Shown piece by piece: positions 42,754 through 52,863 of a stretch of 64,000 nt of DNA. The translations under genes were made by a program, and so were the position numbers. Under the pieces are notes generated by a model that was not told the DNA's origin, did no database searches, and worked only from the letters and a program-made list of their open reading frames with translations. Each line of letters opens with the position of its first letter. Position 1 is the first letter of the stretch. The DNA is from Streptomyces griseoviridis (GTDB lineage Bacteria; Actinomycetota; Actinomycetes; Streptomycetales; Streptomycetaceae), in assembly GCF_005222485.1 (NCBI RefSeq), contig NZ_CP029078.1, positions 1,488,001 through 1,552,000 of the forward strand, given 5' to 3'.

Positions 42754-43212
42754 TCAGCAGCCGCAGGCCGCGGCCCGCTCCGGTGCCGTCAGCGGGTCGG
42801 GGGTCCGCCGTTCACGGCCCTGTCCGGTCTCGAACTCGAAGCCCTCGCGCACCCAGTACTCGAAGCCGCCGATCATCTCCTTGACGTGGAAGCCGAGTTC
42901 GGCGAGGGCGAGCGCCGAGCGGGCGGCGCCGTCGCATCCCGGGCCCCAGCAGTAGGTGACGACGGGCACCGCCCGGTCGAGGATCTCCTCGGCCCGTTCG
43001 GGGACGAGTGCGGTCGGCAGGTGGACGGCGCCGGACACATGCCCCTGGTCCCAGGACTCGGTGGAGCGGGAGTCGATGAGCACGAACCCAGGGTCGCCCA
43101 CGCCGGCCAGCGCGGCGGCGACATCGGAGACGTCGGTGTACAGGGCGAGACGGGCGCGGAAGTGGGCGGCGGCCTCGGCGGGGCGGAGGTGGCCTGTGGG
43201 GTGGGTGGTCAT
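42754..43212 (-). CDS. Rhodanese-like sulfurtransferase
   Basis: 152 aa. Rhodanese fold with VLIDSRSTESWDQGHVSGAV (conserved Asp-Arg and cis-Pro region) and the active-site loop TYCWGPGCDGAARSALALAE, in which a cysteine carries sulfur. A C-terminal Cys pair (AACGC) is odd. ATG 43212 is divergent from an Lrp regulator 124 bp away, likely its controller. Confidence 0.83.
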   Translation of the reverse strand: MTTHPTGHLRPAEAAAHFRARLALYTDVSDVAAALAGVGDPGFVLIDSRSTESWDQGHVSGAVHLPTALVPERAEEILDRAVPVVTYCWGPGCDGAARSALALAELGFHVKEMIGGFEYWVREGFEFETGQGRERRTPDPLTAPERAAACGC

Positions 43213-43336
43213 GGCGGGCGTCCTTCTGGTGGTGGGGTCGGCAGGCAGAAATCTACGGTGGCCGATCCGCCCTCTGAAGGTGTGATCCCCGGCACGAACG
43301 CCGTCCGGCCAGGGATTTCCCTGGTATCTCTCGGGG

Positions 43337-43783
43337 ATGACCGAGTTTTCCCCGGACGCCACCGACTGGCGCATTCTCGACGTCCTGCAACGCACCGGGC
43401 GGGCCGGCTTCGCCGAGCTGGCGCGGGCCGTGGCCATGTCGCCGAGCGCGGTGACCGAGCGGGTGCGGCGGCTCGAGGAGGCCGGTGTCATCCAGGGGTA
43501 CACGGCCGTCGTCGACCCGGAGCGGCTGGGGTTGCCGATCCTGGCGTTCGTGCGGCTGCGGTACCCGAACGGCAACTACAAGCCGTTCCACGACCTGGTG
43601 GCCGTGACGCCCGAGGTTCTGGAGGCGCACCATGTGACGGGTGACGACTGCTTCGTCATCAAGGTCGCCGCCCGCTCGATGGGGCACCTGGAGGAGGTGT
43701 CGGGGAAGATCGGCACGCTCGGTTCGGTGACCACCAGCGTCGTCTACTCCTCGCCGCTCCCCCGGCGTCCGCTCGGCCGCTGA
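43337..43783 (+). CDS. Lrp/AsnC family regulator
   Basis: 148 aa. HTH WRILDVLQRTGRAGFAELAR, AVAMSPSAVTERVRRLEEAG, then RAM domain LPILAFVRLRYPNGNYKPF and VTGDDCFVIKVAARSM. ATG 43337. It is divergent from the rhodanese gene and its stop lies 4 nt from the convergent sbcC stop at 43788. Confidence 0.88.
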   Translation: MTEFSPDATDWRILDVLQRTGRAGFAELARAVAMSPSAVTERVRRLEEAGVIQGYTAVVDPERLGLPILAFVRLRYPNGNYKPFHDLVAVTPEVLEAHHVTGDDCFVIKVAARSMGHLEEVSGKIGTLGSVTTSVVYSSPLPRRPLGR

Positions 43784-43787
43784 CCCG

Positions 43788-46784
43788 CTACCCGGCGGCG
43801 CCGCGCTGCCGCAGTGCCGACCCCGACCGCCCCTTCACGACCTCCAGTTGGGCGTGGACGCGGCGGCGCAGGTCGGCGACATGGCTGACGATGCCGACGC
43901 TGCGGTCGCGTTCGCGCAGCGAGTCGAGGACGTCGAGCACCTCGTCGAGGGTCTGCTCGTCGAGGCTGCCGAAGCCCTCGTCGATGAAGAGGGTGTCGAG
44001 GCTGACCCCGCCCGTCTCGTCGGTGACGACGTCCGCGAGGCCGAGGGCGAGGGCCAGCGAGGCGAAGAAGGTCTCGCCGCCCGAGAGGGTCGCCGTGTCC
44101 CGCTCGCGTCCGGTCCACGCGTCGACCACGTGCAGCCCGAGTCCGCTGCGCCCGCGCCCCGACCTGTCGTCGGAGTGGACGAGGGTGTAGCGGCCCGAGG
44201 ACATGCGCTGGAGCCGTACGGTCGCGGCGGCGGCCACCTGTTCGAGGCGGGCGGCCAGGACATACGACTCCAGGCGCATCCGGCGTTCGTTCTGTGCCGA
44301 GGTGCCCGCGGTGAGGGTGGCGAGCCGGGCGACCCGGTCGTACTCCTCGCGCAGCGGCGCGAGTCGGCGGACGCCGGTGGCGGAGTGGGCGGAGAGCCGG
44401 TCGAGTTCAGCGCGCCGGCGGTCGGCCGCGTCGCGGGCGGAGGCGGCGTCACGGACCCGGGCGGCGGCGGCCGCCGCGCTCCGTTCGGCGCCCGCGAGGT
44501 CGGCGGCGGGCCGGGCGGCGGCCTCGGCGGTCTCGGTCTCGGCGAGCACCGCGCGCACGGTGGCCTCCTCCGACTGCCAGGCGTCCAGGCGCCGTTGCAG
44601 CTCGCGGTGGGCGGCGGCGTCCAGGAGGGCGTCCGCCGCGGCCTGCGGGGTGTCGAAGCCGGCCCGGAAGGCGGCGTCGGCGAGCCGGGCGTCGGCGTCC
44701 TTGAGGCGCTGGGCGGTGTCCTCTGCGGCGCGTGCGGTGTCGGCGGCGTCGGTGAGCAGCGCGACCTGCCGCTCCAGTTGCCCGGCCCGGGTGGCGACGC
44801 TGTCGGCCGTCCCGCGTGCCTGGGTCAACTCCGCTTCCAGTGCGGTGCGTTCACGGTCGAGGGGTTCGCGGGCCGCGACCCGGGAGGCGGCGCCGACGGC
44901 GGCCTTCTGCTGGGCGGTGACCCGCCGCTCGCGCTCCTGTTCGGCGACGCCGAGGCGTTCGGTGGCGGGGTGGAGTTGGGCGGCGGCGCTCCTGGCCTCG
45001 GCGTACCGCTCCTCCAACTCCTGCGCTTCCCGCACCAGTTGGTCGGTGGGCGTGTCGCCCGCCTCACCCTCGGCGGTGGCCAGCGCGCGCTGCACCTCGC
45101 CGAGCCGCCGTTCGGCGCCCGCCCGCCGCTCGTCGGCCGACTGGTAGGCGGCCAGGGCGTGTTCCTCGCTCTCGCGGTCCACGTGCCCGGCGTCCTTGCG
45201 GGCCGGCGCCGGGTGTTCGGTCGCTCCGCACACCGAGCAGGGTGCACCGTCGGCCAGTTGGGCGGCCAGCTCGGCGGCGATGCCGTTCAGCCGTCGTTCC
45301 TTGACGTCGAGCCAGGCGGCGCGGGCCGTGAGGGCGTCGTCGGTGGCGGCGCGGACCGACTCGCCCTCCTCGCGGGCCTCTCGGGTGAGCCGGTCGCGTT
45401 GCCTGGCCGCCGCGAGCCTGGTCCGCGCGGGTTCGCGCTGGACGGCGAGCTGTTCGGCCCGGGTGGCCGCCTGCTGCGCCGACTCGACGGCGGCCCGTAG
45501 CGCGGCCCGGCGCTCGTCCCAGCCGGACAGCCAGGCGTCGGCGTCCTGGAGCGCGTCCTCGTCGGCCCGTTCCTGGCGGTCCAACCGGTCGCGTTCGACG
45601 GCGAGTTCGGCGAGGCGCTGTTCGGCGCGGCGGGCGGATTCGAGGCCGCCGAGCTCCTCGGCCGCGCGGCGGGCGGCACCGGCGAGCCCGCTCGCTCCGG
45701 CGTCCGCGAAGCGTGCCGGGAGCTGGGCTCGCGCCTGGGCCTCGGCTCGGCCGGCCCTGCGGTGCTCGGTGTCGGCGGAGTCCCGCAGCTCCAGTGCGGG
45801 TGCCACCGCCTCGGCCTTGCGGGCCCGTTCCATGCGGGTCTGCGCGTCGCGGTAGGCGGGTGAGCGTTCCTCCAGCAGCGCGGCCCGCTCCCGTGCCTGG
45901 GCGAACCGCCGCTGCAACCGGTCGAGTTCGCGGGCGTCGGCGAGCGCGCGGTCGGCGGCGGCCTGCGCGGACTCGGCGGCCGTAAGACGCGAGGAGGCGA
46001 TGGCCAGCTGTTCGCGGGCGGTGCTGCGGGCGAGCGCGGCGGCGGTCAACACGGCTTCGGCGAGGCCCGGTTCGCCCGGCTTCAGGTCGGGCAGCTCCAT
46101 GGCGTCGCCCGCGGCCTGCTGCATGCGGTGCGCGTCGGCGAGCAACGCCTCGTCGCCCTCGCGGACCTGTGCCTCGGTGGAGCGCCGCCGGTCGGCGAGG
46201 CGCTTCTCCACGTCGGCGAAGCGCTGGGTGTCGAAGAGGCGGCCGAGCAGTCGGCCGCGTGCCTCGGCGTCGGCGCGCAGGAAGCGGGCGAAGTCGCCCT
46301 GGGGCAACAGGACGACCTGGCAGAACTGTTCGCGGCTCATGCCGAGGAGTTGGGTGATCTCCTCGCCGATCTCCTGGTGGGAGCGGCTGAGGTCCTTCCA
46401 GGTGCCGGTGGCCGGGTCGTGCTCGCGCAGCCAGCTCTGGGCCTTCTCCAGGGTGGTGCCGGTGCCGCGTTTCTTGGGGCGTGCCCAGGGCGGCTGCCTG
46501 GTGACCTCCAACCGGCGTCCGGCGACGGTCAGTTCGAGGGTGACGCCGGTGCGGGTGGCGGGGGCGGCGTGGTCGCTGCGGAGGTTCTGGCCCTGGCCGC
46601 TCTGCCGGGCGCCGGGGACGGAGCCGTAGAGGGCGTAGCAGACGGCGTCGAGGACGGAGGTCTTGCCCGCGCCGGTCGGGCCGTGCAGCAGGAAGAGGCC
46701 GGCGGCCGACAGGTCGTCGAAGTCGACGGTCTGGGCGGCGCCGAACGGGCCGAACGCGGTGAGGTCGAGCCGGTGCAGTCTCAC
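43788..46784 (-). CDS. sbcC: SbcC-type SMC-family exonuclease subunit
   Basis: 998 aa. N-terminal ATPase half begins MRLHRLDLTAFGPF with Walker A LHGPTGAGKTSVLDAV. A long coiled coil is broken by the zinc hook CSVC (C516, C519). The C-terminal half has signature TLSGGETFFASLALALGLAD and Walker B DTLFIDEGFGSLD. With SbcD it opens hairpins and cleaves DNA ends. GTG 46784 overlaps the SbcD stop as GTGA. Confidence 0.92.
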   Translation of the reverse strand: MRLHRLDLTAFGPFGAAQTVDFDDLSAAGLFLLHGPTGAGKTSVLDAVCYALYGSVPGARQSGQGQNLRSDHAAPATRTGVTLELTVAGRRLEVTRQPPWARPKKRGTGTTLEKAQSWLREHDPATGTWKDLSRSHQEIGEEITQLLGMSREQFCQVVLLPQGDFARFLRADAEARGRLLGRLFDTQRFADVEKRLADRRRSTEAQVREGDEALLADAHRMQQAAGDAMELPDLKPGEPGLAEAVLTAAALARSTAREQLAIASSRLTAAESAQAAADRALADARELDRLQRRFAQARERAALLEERSPAYRDAQTRMERARKAEAVAPALELRDSADTEHRRAGRAEAQARAQLPARFADAGASGLAGAARRAAEELGGLESARRAEQRLAELAVERDRLDRQERADEDALQDADAWLSGWDERRAALRAAVESAQQAATRAEQLAVQREPARTRLAAARQRDRLTREAREEGESVRAATDDALTARAAWLDVKERRLNGIAAELAAQLADGAPCSVCGATEHPAPARKDAGHVDRESEEHALAAYQSADERRAGAERRLGEVQRALATAEGEAGDTPTDQLVREAQELEERYAEARSAAAQLHPATERLGVAEQERERRVTAQQKAAVGAASRVAAREPLDRERTALEAELTQARGTADSVATRAGQLERQVALLTDAADTARAAEDTAQRLKDADARLADAAFRAGFDTPQAAADALLDAAAHRELQRRLDAWQSEEATVRAVLAETETAEAAARPAADLAGAERSAAAAAARVRDAASARDAADRRRAELDRLSAHSATGVRRLAPLREEYDRVARLATLTAGTSAQNERRMRLESYVLAARLEQVAAAATVRLQRMSSGRYTLVHSDDRSGRGRSGLGLHVVDAWTGRERDTATLSGGETFFASLALALGLADVVTDETGGVSLDTLFIDEGFGSLDEQTLDEVLDVLDSLRERDRSVGIVSHVADLRRRVHAQLEVVKGRSGSALRQRGAAG

Positions 46785-47944
46785 CGCGCGACCTCCCGTA
46801 CCGTCTCGTCGACCCGGACGGCGTCGAACGCGTCCCGCAGGACGCCCTGTTCGCTGGTGTCGGGTCCGGCGCCGCGCACATGGGCGACGAAGTCCTCGGC
46901 GATCTGCTGGTCGCTGCGGCCCGCGAGCCGCTTGGCGTAGGAGACCTCGGGGTCGTCGGGGGCGCGTTCGGGGTCGAAGGCGAGGCTGAGGGTGTGCGGG
47001 AACCGTTCGAGGAGCCGGGCCATGGGGTCGGCAGGGCGGACGGCGTCGGTGAGGGTGGCCTCGACCCACGCGTCCTCGTGCCGGGTCAGCTCGGGGTCGG
47101 CGAGCAGTTCCTCCAGGGTGCCGCGGAGGCGGGCCAGCGCGCGCGGCACCGGGCAGTCGACGCGTTCGGCGGTGACGGAGCCGTCGGCACCGAGGTCGAC
47201 GAGCCACATCGTCTTGCGGTGGGCCGTCTCGGAGAAGGAGTACGGGAGCGGGGAGCCCGAGTAGCGGATCCGGTCGGTGAGGGTCTGGCAGCCGTGCAGA
47301 TGGCCGAGGGCCACGTAGTCGACGCCGTCGAAGACCCCGGCGGGCACCGCGGCGACCCCGCCGACGGTGATGTCCCGTTCGCTGTCGCTGGGCTCGCCGC
47401 CGGTGACGAAGGCGTGCGCGAGGACGACGGAGCGGGTGCCGGCGGGGCGGGTGGCGAGGTCGGCGCGGACCCGTTCCATGGCCGCGGCGAGCACCGTCTC
47501 GTGTCCGGCCTTCGCCACCCCGAACTCGCCTTTGACCAGGGCCGGTTCGAGGTAGGGCAGGCCGTAGAGGGCGACGTCGCCGAAGGTGTCGGCGAGCACC
47601 ACGGGGGTGCCGCACGCCGACGGCTCGGTGCGCAGGTGGATGCCGGCCCGGCCGATGAGTCCGGCGCCGACGCCGAGCCGGCGGGCGGAGTCGTGGTTCC
47701 CGGAGATCATCACGGTGGGGACGCCGAGGCCGGCGAGCCGGTGCAGGGCGTCGTCGAAGAGTTCGACGGCGGCGAGGGGCGGCACCGCGCGGTCGTAGAC
47801 GTCTCCCGCGACGACCACGGCGTCGACGGCGTGCTCCCGCACGGTGGTGACGAGGTGCGTGACGAATGCGGCCTGGGCGCCGAGCATGTCCACCCGGTGG
47901 AAGGAGCGGCCGAGATGCCAGTCGGAGGTGTGCAGGAGTCTCAT
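46781..47944 (-). CDS. sbcD: SbcD-type exonuclease nuclease subunit
   Basis: 387 aa. Metallophosphoesterase motifs: LLHTSDWHLGR, VVVAGDVYDRA, VMISGNHDSARRL, VLAHAFVTGG and YVALGHLHGCQ. These hold the two-metal site of the Mre11/SbcD family. It is upstream of sbcC and overlaps it by 4 nt. ATG 47944 fits MRLLHTSDWHLG. Confidence 0.93.
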   Translation of the reverse strand: MRLLHTSDWHLGRSFHRVDMLGAQAAFVTHLVTTVREHAVDAVVVAGDVYDRAVPPLAAVELFDDALHRLAGLGVPTVMISGNHDSARRLGVGAGLIGRAGIHLRTEPSACGTPVVLADTFGDVALYGLPYLEPALVKGEFGVAKAGHETVLAAAMERVRADLATRPAGTRSVVLAHAFVTGGEPSDSERDITVGGVAAVPAGVFDGVDYVALGHLHGCQTLTDRIRYSGSPLPYSFSETAHRKTMWLVDLGADGSVTAERVDCPVPRALARLRGTLEELLADPELTRHEDAWVEATLTDAVRPADPMARLLERFPHTLSLAFDPERAPDDPEVSYAKRLAGRSDQQIAEDFVAHVRGAGPDTSEQGVLRDAFDAVRVDETVREVAR

Positions 47945-48261
47945 GAAACCGACCTGACCTGCATGTCTACCTCTACCGCACCTTTGTTCCAGAACACACC
48001 GACCTGGGCCGCGCCATGGGCGCACCCGTCACGCTAACGCATGCCGCCCTCTGATCCACCCCACACCTCACAACCCCCTGGGGTCGGCGGTGGTCCGGCC
48101 GCGCCTGCCGGTGGGTCAGCTCCGGCCACCGGACGGGCCGCGTCCGCACCGGACACGACATGCCCGCGCGGCTCGGACATCCCCGCAGCGCGTAGCCGCC
48201 CGTTCAGCTCAGGCGCCCCCGCACCGCTCAGGCGCCCGCACCGCTCAGGCGCCCGTACCGC
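47945..48261. other. 317-bp intergenic region with GCTCAGGCGCC repeats
   Basis: No gene. The right part has GCTCAGGCGCC repeated at 48207, 48226, 48243 and 48260, the last in the end of the yigZ gene. The left part presumably holds the sbcDC promoter (GCGTGACGGG...). I see no clear operator. Confidence 0.5.
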
Positions 48262-48888
48262 TCAGGCGTCCCCGTACGCCTCCCCGCCCGGCTCGAAGCG
48301 TGCCGTGCCCGCCGTCGCGTCGGCGAGCCAGGCGCGGAAGGCAGGCACCTCGGCGTCCGGGAGGCCGATGTCGATGGTGACCTGTTCGCCGTAGTGGACG
48401 TCGAGGACGGCGCGTCCCGAGGTGCGCAGGTCGTTCTGGACGCGGCCCGCGCGCTGGTGGTCGACGGTGACCGTGGCCAGCCGGAAGCGGCGTCTGGTGC
48501 GGGTGCCGAGCGAGTCGAGCGCCTCGCCGACCGCTCCGCCGTAGGCCCTGATGAGGCCGCCCGCGCCGAGTTTGACGCCGCCGTAGTAGCGGGTGACGAC
48601 GGCGACGACGTACCGCATGTCGCGGCGCAGCAGCATCTGGAGCATCGGGACGCCCGCGGTGCCGCCGGGTTCGCCGTCGTCGCCGGCGCGCTGCACGGAG
48701 GCGTCGGCGCCGATCACGTACGCCCAGCAGTGGTGGCTGGCGTCGGGGTGCTCCTTGCGGACGGCGGCCAGGAAGTCCTGCGCCTCCTGCTCGGTGGCGG
48801 CGGGGGCGAGCGCGCACAGGAAGCGTGAGCGGTTGACCTCGGTCTCGTGGACGCCCGGGTGGGCGACGGTGCGGTACTCGTCCTGCAT
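48262..48888 (-). CDS. YigZ/IMPACT family protein
   Basis: 208 aa. RSRFLCALAPAATEQEAQDF, then HHCWAYVIG, DDGEPGGTAGVPMLQML, VVTRYYGGVKLGAGGLIRAY: all landmark segments of the YigZ/IMPACT family, a putative translation-associated protein. ATG 48888. It is divergent from an APC transporter (56 bp). Confidence 0.9.
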   Translation of the reverse strand: MQDEYRTVAHPGVHETEVNRSRFLCALAPAATEQEAQDFLAAVRKEHPDASHHCWAYVIGADASVQRAGDDGEPGGTAGVPMLQMLLRRDMRYVVAVVTRYYGGVKLGAGGLIRAYGGAVGEALDSLGTRTRRRFRLATVTVDHQRAGRVQNDLRTSGRAVLDVHYGEQVTIDIGLPDAEVPAFRAWLADATAGTARFEPGGEAYGDA

Positions 48889-48943
48889 CGGGCCAGCCTA
48901 AGCGGAGCGGGTGCGCGGGCCGCGCCCCCGGGTAGAGGGGACC

Positions 48944-50980
48944 ATGTCGGGGACGCCCGCCCCCGTCGACGGTCCGTACCGAGCGCAGGGAGGCCGGCCC
49001 ATGACGGCGACCGAGGCCGGGAGCACGTCCGGTGCGGCGCACCCCGCGCCCATGAGATCCCGGCTGCGGTCGTGGCTGCTGGAGGGGTTGAGCGAGCAGT
49101 CGGCCAGGCACCCGGGGCCGCACGCGGCGCCGTCCGTCGAGCACCGGGGCCACCGGTGGTGGCGGGTGATGTGCCTGACCGGCGTCGACTACTTCTCGAC
49201 CCTCGGCTACCAGCCGGGCATCGCGGCCCTCGCCGCCGGGCTGCTCTCGCCGCTCGCGACGCTGGTACTGATCGCGCTGACGCTGCTGGGCGCGCTGCCG
49301 GTATACCGGCGGGTGGCGCGGGAGAGCCCGCACGGCGAGGGTTCGATCGCGATGCTGGAGCGGCTGCTGTCCTGGTGGGCGGGGAAGATCTTCGTCCTGG
49401 TGCTGCTGGGGTTCGCCGCCACCGACTTCATGATCACGATCACCCTGTCGGCCGCCGACGCCGCCGCGCACGTGGTGGAGAACCCGTTCGCCCCGCACTG
49501 GGCGACGGGCGCGGGCATGGCGATCACGCTGCTGCTCGTGGGACTGCTCGGCGGGGTGTTCCTGAAGGGCTTCCGGGAGGCCGTCGGGATCGCGGTGGTG
49601 CTGGTGTCGACGTATCTCGCCCTCAACGTGGTGGTGCTCGCCGTCTCCGGGTGGGAGGTGCTCAGCCGTCCGGTGGTCATCGGGAACTGGGCGGACGCGC
49701 TGACCGCCGCGCACTCCTCACCGCTCGCGATGGTCGGCGTGGCGCTCCTGGTCTTCCCGAAGCTGGCTCTCGGGATGTCCGGGTTCGAGACGGGCGTGGC
49801 GGTGATGCCGCAGGTCAAGGGCGATCCGACGGACACCTGGGAGAAGCCGGCCGGGCGGGTGAGGGACACCAGGAAACTGCTCACCACGGCCGCGCTGACG
49901 ATGAGCTGCTTCCTGCTCCTGTCCAGTCTGGCCACGACGATCCTGATCCCGCAGCGCGACTTCGCGGCGGGCGGCCCGGCCAACGGCCGCGCCCTGGCCT
50001 ACCTCGCGCACGAGCGGCTCGGCCCGGTGTTCGGCACGGTCTACGACGTCTCGACGATCGCGATCCTGTGGTTCGCGGGCGCGTCCGCGCTGGCCGGGCT
50101 GCTGAACCTGGTGCCGCGCTATCTGCCGCGCTACGGGATGGCGCCCGAGTGGACGCGGGCGGTGCGGCCGCTGGTGCTGGTCTTCATGGTGGCGGCGGTC
50201 CTCATCACGGTCTGGTTCGACGCGAGCGTGGACGCGCAGAGCGGCGCGTACGCGACCGGTGTGCTGGTCCTGATGCTGTCGGCGTCGTTCGCGTCCGCGG
50301 TCGCCGTGCACCGGCGCGGCCGGCGCCCGGCCACCGTCGGCTTCGGCGCCATCACGGCGGTGTTCGCGTACACCCTGGTCACCAACGTCAGGGAGCGCCC
50401 GGACGGCATCAAGATCGCGCTGATCTTCATCGTGGCGATCCTGGTGACGTCGTTCGTCTCCCGGGTGCACCGGGCGTTCGAACTGCGCGCCGCCGAGGTC
50501 ACGTTCGACGAGACGGCGGCCCGGCTGGTCGACGAGGCGGCGCGGCTCGGCCCGCTGCGCCTGATCGCCAACGAGCCCCAGGAGCACAGCAGGCGCGAGT
50601 ACCGGGCCAAGGAGGACGACCAGCGCACCCACACCCCCATCCCGGACGACGGACACCCGCTGTTCCTCGAAGTGTTCGTGCGCGACTCCTCCGACTTCAC
50701 CTCGGACATCACCGTGCGCGGCGACCACCGGCACGGGGTGCGCAGGCTGCGGGTGTCGGGGCCGACGGTGCCCAACACGATCGCGGCGGTGCTGCTTGCG
50801 CTGCGCGACCGGACGGGCGAGGTCCCGCACGCCTACTTCAGCTGGACCGAGGGCAACCCGTTCGGCCACCTGGTGCGCTTCCTGGTCTTCGGCGACGGCG
50901 AGGTCGCCCCGGTGACCCGTGAGGTGCTGCGCCGCGCGGAGCGGGAACCGGAGCGCAGGCCGCACGTGCATGTGGGGTAG
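48944..50980 (+). CDS. APC superfamily amino acid permease-like transporter
   Basis: 678 aa. N-terminal about 75 residues are soluble, then about 12 hydrophobic helices, and a C-terminal cytosolic domain of about 150 residues ([37 protein letters not shown]). Conserved segments include [15 protein letters not shown] and [19 protein letters not shown] 48944 or 49001 are both possible; 49001 has AGGGAGG. Substrate unknown. Confidence 0.78.
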   Translation: MSGTPAPVDGPYRAQGGRPMTATEAGSTSGAAHPAPMRSRLRSWLLEGLSEQSARHPGPHAAPSVEHRGHRWWRVMCLTGVDYFSTLGYQPGIAALAAGLLSPLATLVLIALTLLGALPVYRRVARESPHGEGSIAMLERLLSWWAGKIFVLVLLGFAATDFMITITLSAADAAAHVVENPFAPHWATGAGMAITLLLVGLLGGVFLKGFREAVGIAVVLVSTYLALNVVVLAVSGWEVLSRPVVIGNWADALTAAHSSPLAMVGVALLVFPKLALGMSGFETGVAVMPQVKGDPTDTWEKPAGRVRDTRKLLTTAALTMSCFLLLSSLATTILIPQRDFAAGGPANGRALAYLAHERLGPVFGTVYDVSTIAILWFAGASALAGLLNLVPRYLPRYGMAPEWTRAVRPLVLVFMVAAVLITVWFDASVDAQSGAYATGVLVLMLSASFASAVAVHRRGRRPATVGFGAITAVFAYTLVTNVRERPDGIKIALIFIVAILVTSFVSRVHRAFELRAAEVTFDETAARLVDEAARLGPLRLIANEPQEHSRREYRAKEDDQRTHTPIPDDGHPLFLEVFVRDSSDFTSDITVRGDHRHGVRRLRVSGPTVPNTIAAVLLALRDRTGEVPHAYFSWTEGNPFGHLVRFLVFGDGEVAPVTREVLRRAEREPERRPHVHVG

Positions 50981-50992
50981 GCCCGGTGCGGG

Positions 50993-51532
50993 TCAGGGCT
51001 TGCGGCCGCGCGGGACGAGGAGGCTGGTCAGCAGGGCGGTGCCGGGCAGCAGGGCCCGCCAGTCGGGGCCGCGCCAGGCGAGGACGGCGATGGCGGAGGT
51101 CGGGAACTTCGTCCGCACCTGGTCGAGGGCGCCGTCGTCGAGGCTGTCACCCGCGAGGGTGAGGACGAGGTCTTCGAGGCCGGGGTTGTGGCCGACCAGG
51201 AGCAGGGTCTCCACCCCGGTGGACACCTCGTGGACGACGTCGAGCAGTTCGGGCGCTTCGGCGGCGTAGAGGCGCCGGTCGAGGCGGACCGGCGGCGGGG
51301 TGCCCCACTGCGCGGAGGCCAGTTCCCAGGTGTGGCGGGCGCGCGCGGCGGTGGAGCAGAGGGCGAGGCCGGGCAGGCAGTCGCCGTCGGCGAGGGCGTG
51401 TCCCGCGGCGGGTGCGTCGCGCAGCCCGCGCGGGGCGAGCGGCCGGTCGTGGTCGGGGACGCCCGGGGGCCAGGCCGACTTGGCGTGCCGCAGCACCACG
51501 AGACGGCGCAGGGCGCCCGCCCGCTCGATCAC
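50993..51532 (-). CDS. SixA-type histidine phosphatase
   Basis: 179 aa. Phosphoglycerate-mutase-fold motifs: RLVVLRHAKSAW (catalytic RH) and LLLVGHNPGLEDL. SixA proteins remove phosphate from His phosphotransfer proteins. GTG 51532 overlaps the upstream gene as GTGA, so translation is coupled. Confidence 0.8.
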   Translation of the reverse strand: MIERAGALRRLVVLRHAKSAWPPGVPDHDRPLAPRGLRDAPAAGHALADGDCLPGLALCSTAARARHTWELASAQWGTPPPVRLDRRLYAAEAPELLDVVHEVSTGVETLLLVGHNPGLEDLVLTLAGDSLDDGALDQVRTKFPTSAIAVLAWRGPDWRALLPGTALLTSLLVPRGRKP

Positions 51533-52287
51533 GCGCCCGCTCCCACGCCGAGGGTGAGGTCGAGGCCGAGCAGCCGGTCGGCGTAGGCGTACGTCTCGAA
51601 GCGCGCGCCGTCCGCGAGTCCTTCGGAGGTCTCCACGGCGGCGAGCACCCGCAGCACCTCGGGTACGTCGAGGTCGTTCTCCCAGGCGTTCCGCAGCCGC
51701 ACCCGCACCTCCTCGGGTACCGGTCTCGAAGGGTGCGCGGCCCAGCCGGCGACGGCGCGCCGCCAGCGCAGGAGGGTGTCGTGGGCCGCGCCGAGCACGG
51801 CCGCGTCGAGCCGGAGGGGGGTGGCGCGCGGCGGGGAGAGCAGGGCGAGGCGGACGGCGGCGGGGTCGACGGCGGGGTCGCGGGCCAGGTCGGGGAAGGG
51901 GAGGCGGTCGGTGCTGACGGGGGCGACGGCGACGCGTACCCCGTCGGGGGTGGCGCCGCCCTGGGCGACCACGTGCAGGACCTGCGCCTCGCCGAGTCCG
52001 AGGCCGATGTCGCGGCTGTCCTCGAAGGGGCGCATGCCGAGCGCGGCGGCGGCGGACCGCAGCGCCGGGAGCCCGCGGTCGGCGGGCTGTCCCGGGGCCT
52101 CGGTCAGCAGGCTCCAGACCGGCGTACCGCCGAGTTCGAGGGTTCTGACGACGAGGTCGGCGACCAGCAGCACCCGCAGAGCTCCTGGTCCCCGGTCCGC
52201 CACATGGGCCTCGACCCTGGTCAGTCCCCTGCGGGCCGGGGCGGCGTCGACGGTCTCGCCGTCTCGGGCGTCGATGATGCGCAGCAC
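51529..52287 (-). CDS. Cysteinyl-tRNA synthetase/MshC-like paralogue
   Basis: 252 aa from GTG 52287. It resembles a reduced CysRS/MshC: an N-terminal part VLRIIDARDGETVDAAPARR, then a helical end VPEEVRVRLRNAWENDLDVP, ETYAYADRLLGLD, which has the shape of the CysRS C-terminal domain. The HIGH and KMSKS motifs are not evident, so aminoacylation is doubtful. It is coupled to SixA (4-nt overlap). A ligase role is not proven. Confidence 0.6.
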   Translation of the reverse strand: MLRIIDARDGETVDAAPARRGLTRVEAHVADRGPGALRVLLVADLVVRTLELGGTPVWSLLTEAPGQPADRGLPALRSAAAALGMRPFEDSRDIGLGLGEAQVLHVVAQGGATPDGVRVAVAPVSTDRLPFPDLARDPAVDPAAVRLALLSPPRATPLRLDAAVLGAAHDTLLRWRRAVAGWAAHPSRPVPEEVRVRLRNAWENDLDVPEVLRVLAAVETSEGLADGARFETYAYADRLLGLDLTLGVGAGA

Positions 52288-52455
52288 GAGGCGAGCGTAG
52301 GCGGAGGAGGGACCGGACGCGGACGCGCGGCACGGATTTCCGGTCAGAGAACGGGTCGCGGACCCCGGTGTCCGGGCCCACGGCCGGGAATCCACGCGGG
52401 TTCTTCGCCGTTGTGGATCTCGACGGCACATTCATCCGGTTCAGGGAGGCCCACG

Positions 52456-52863
52456 GTGTACGGAGACGACGCGGCGGTGCGTGACATTCTCACCGGACTC
52501 GGTGACACCTGGGCGGTGGTGGGCCTGTCGGCCAACCCGGACCGGGCCGCGTTCGGTGTCGCGCGGGTGCTCCAGCGGTACGGCAAGCGGATCGTGCCGG
52601 TGCACCCCAAGGCGGAGACGGTGCACGGCGAGCGCGGGTACCGGAGCCTCGCGGAGATCCCGTTCGACGTGGACGTGGTGGACGTGTTCGTGAACAGCGC
52701 GCTGGCCGGGGCGGTCGCCGACGAGGCGGTGGCGAAGGGCGCGAAGGCGGTCTGGTTCCAGCTCGGGGTCGTCGACGCCCCGGCGTTCGAGCGGACCCGT
52801 GCGGCGGGCCTCGCGATGGTCATGGACCGCTGCCCCGCGATCGAGATCCCGCGTCTCGGCTGA
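52456..52863 (+). CDS. CoA-binding (Rossmann) protein
   Basis: 135 aa. Rossmann-type CoA-binding fold: WAVVGLSANPDRAAFGVARVLQRYGKRIVPV, then YRSLAEIPFDVDVVDVFVNS and AVWFQLGVVD. GTG 52456 follows AGGGAGG. Members of this small family occur widely with unknown role. Confidence 0.83.
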   Translation: MYGDDAAVRDILTGLGDTWAVVGLSANPDRAAFGVARVLQRYGKRIVPVHPKAETVHGERGYRSLAEIPFDVDVVDVFVNSALAGAVADEAVAKGAKAVWFQLGVVDAPAFERTRAAGLAMVMDRCPAIEIPRLG

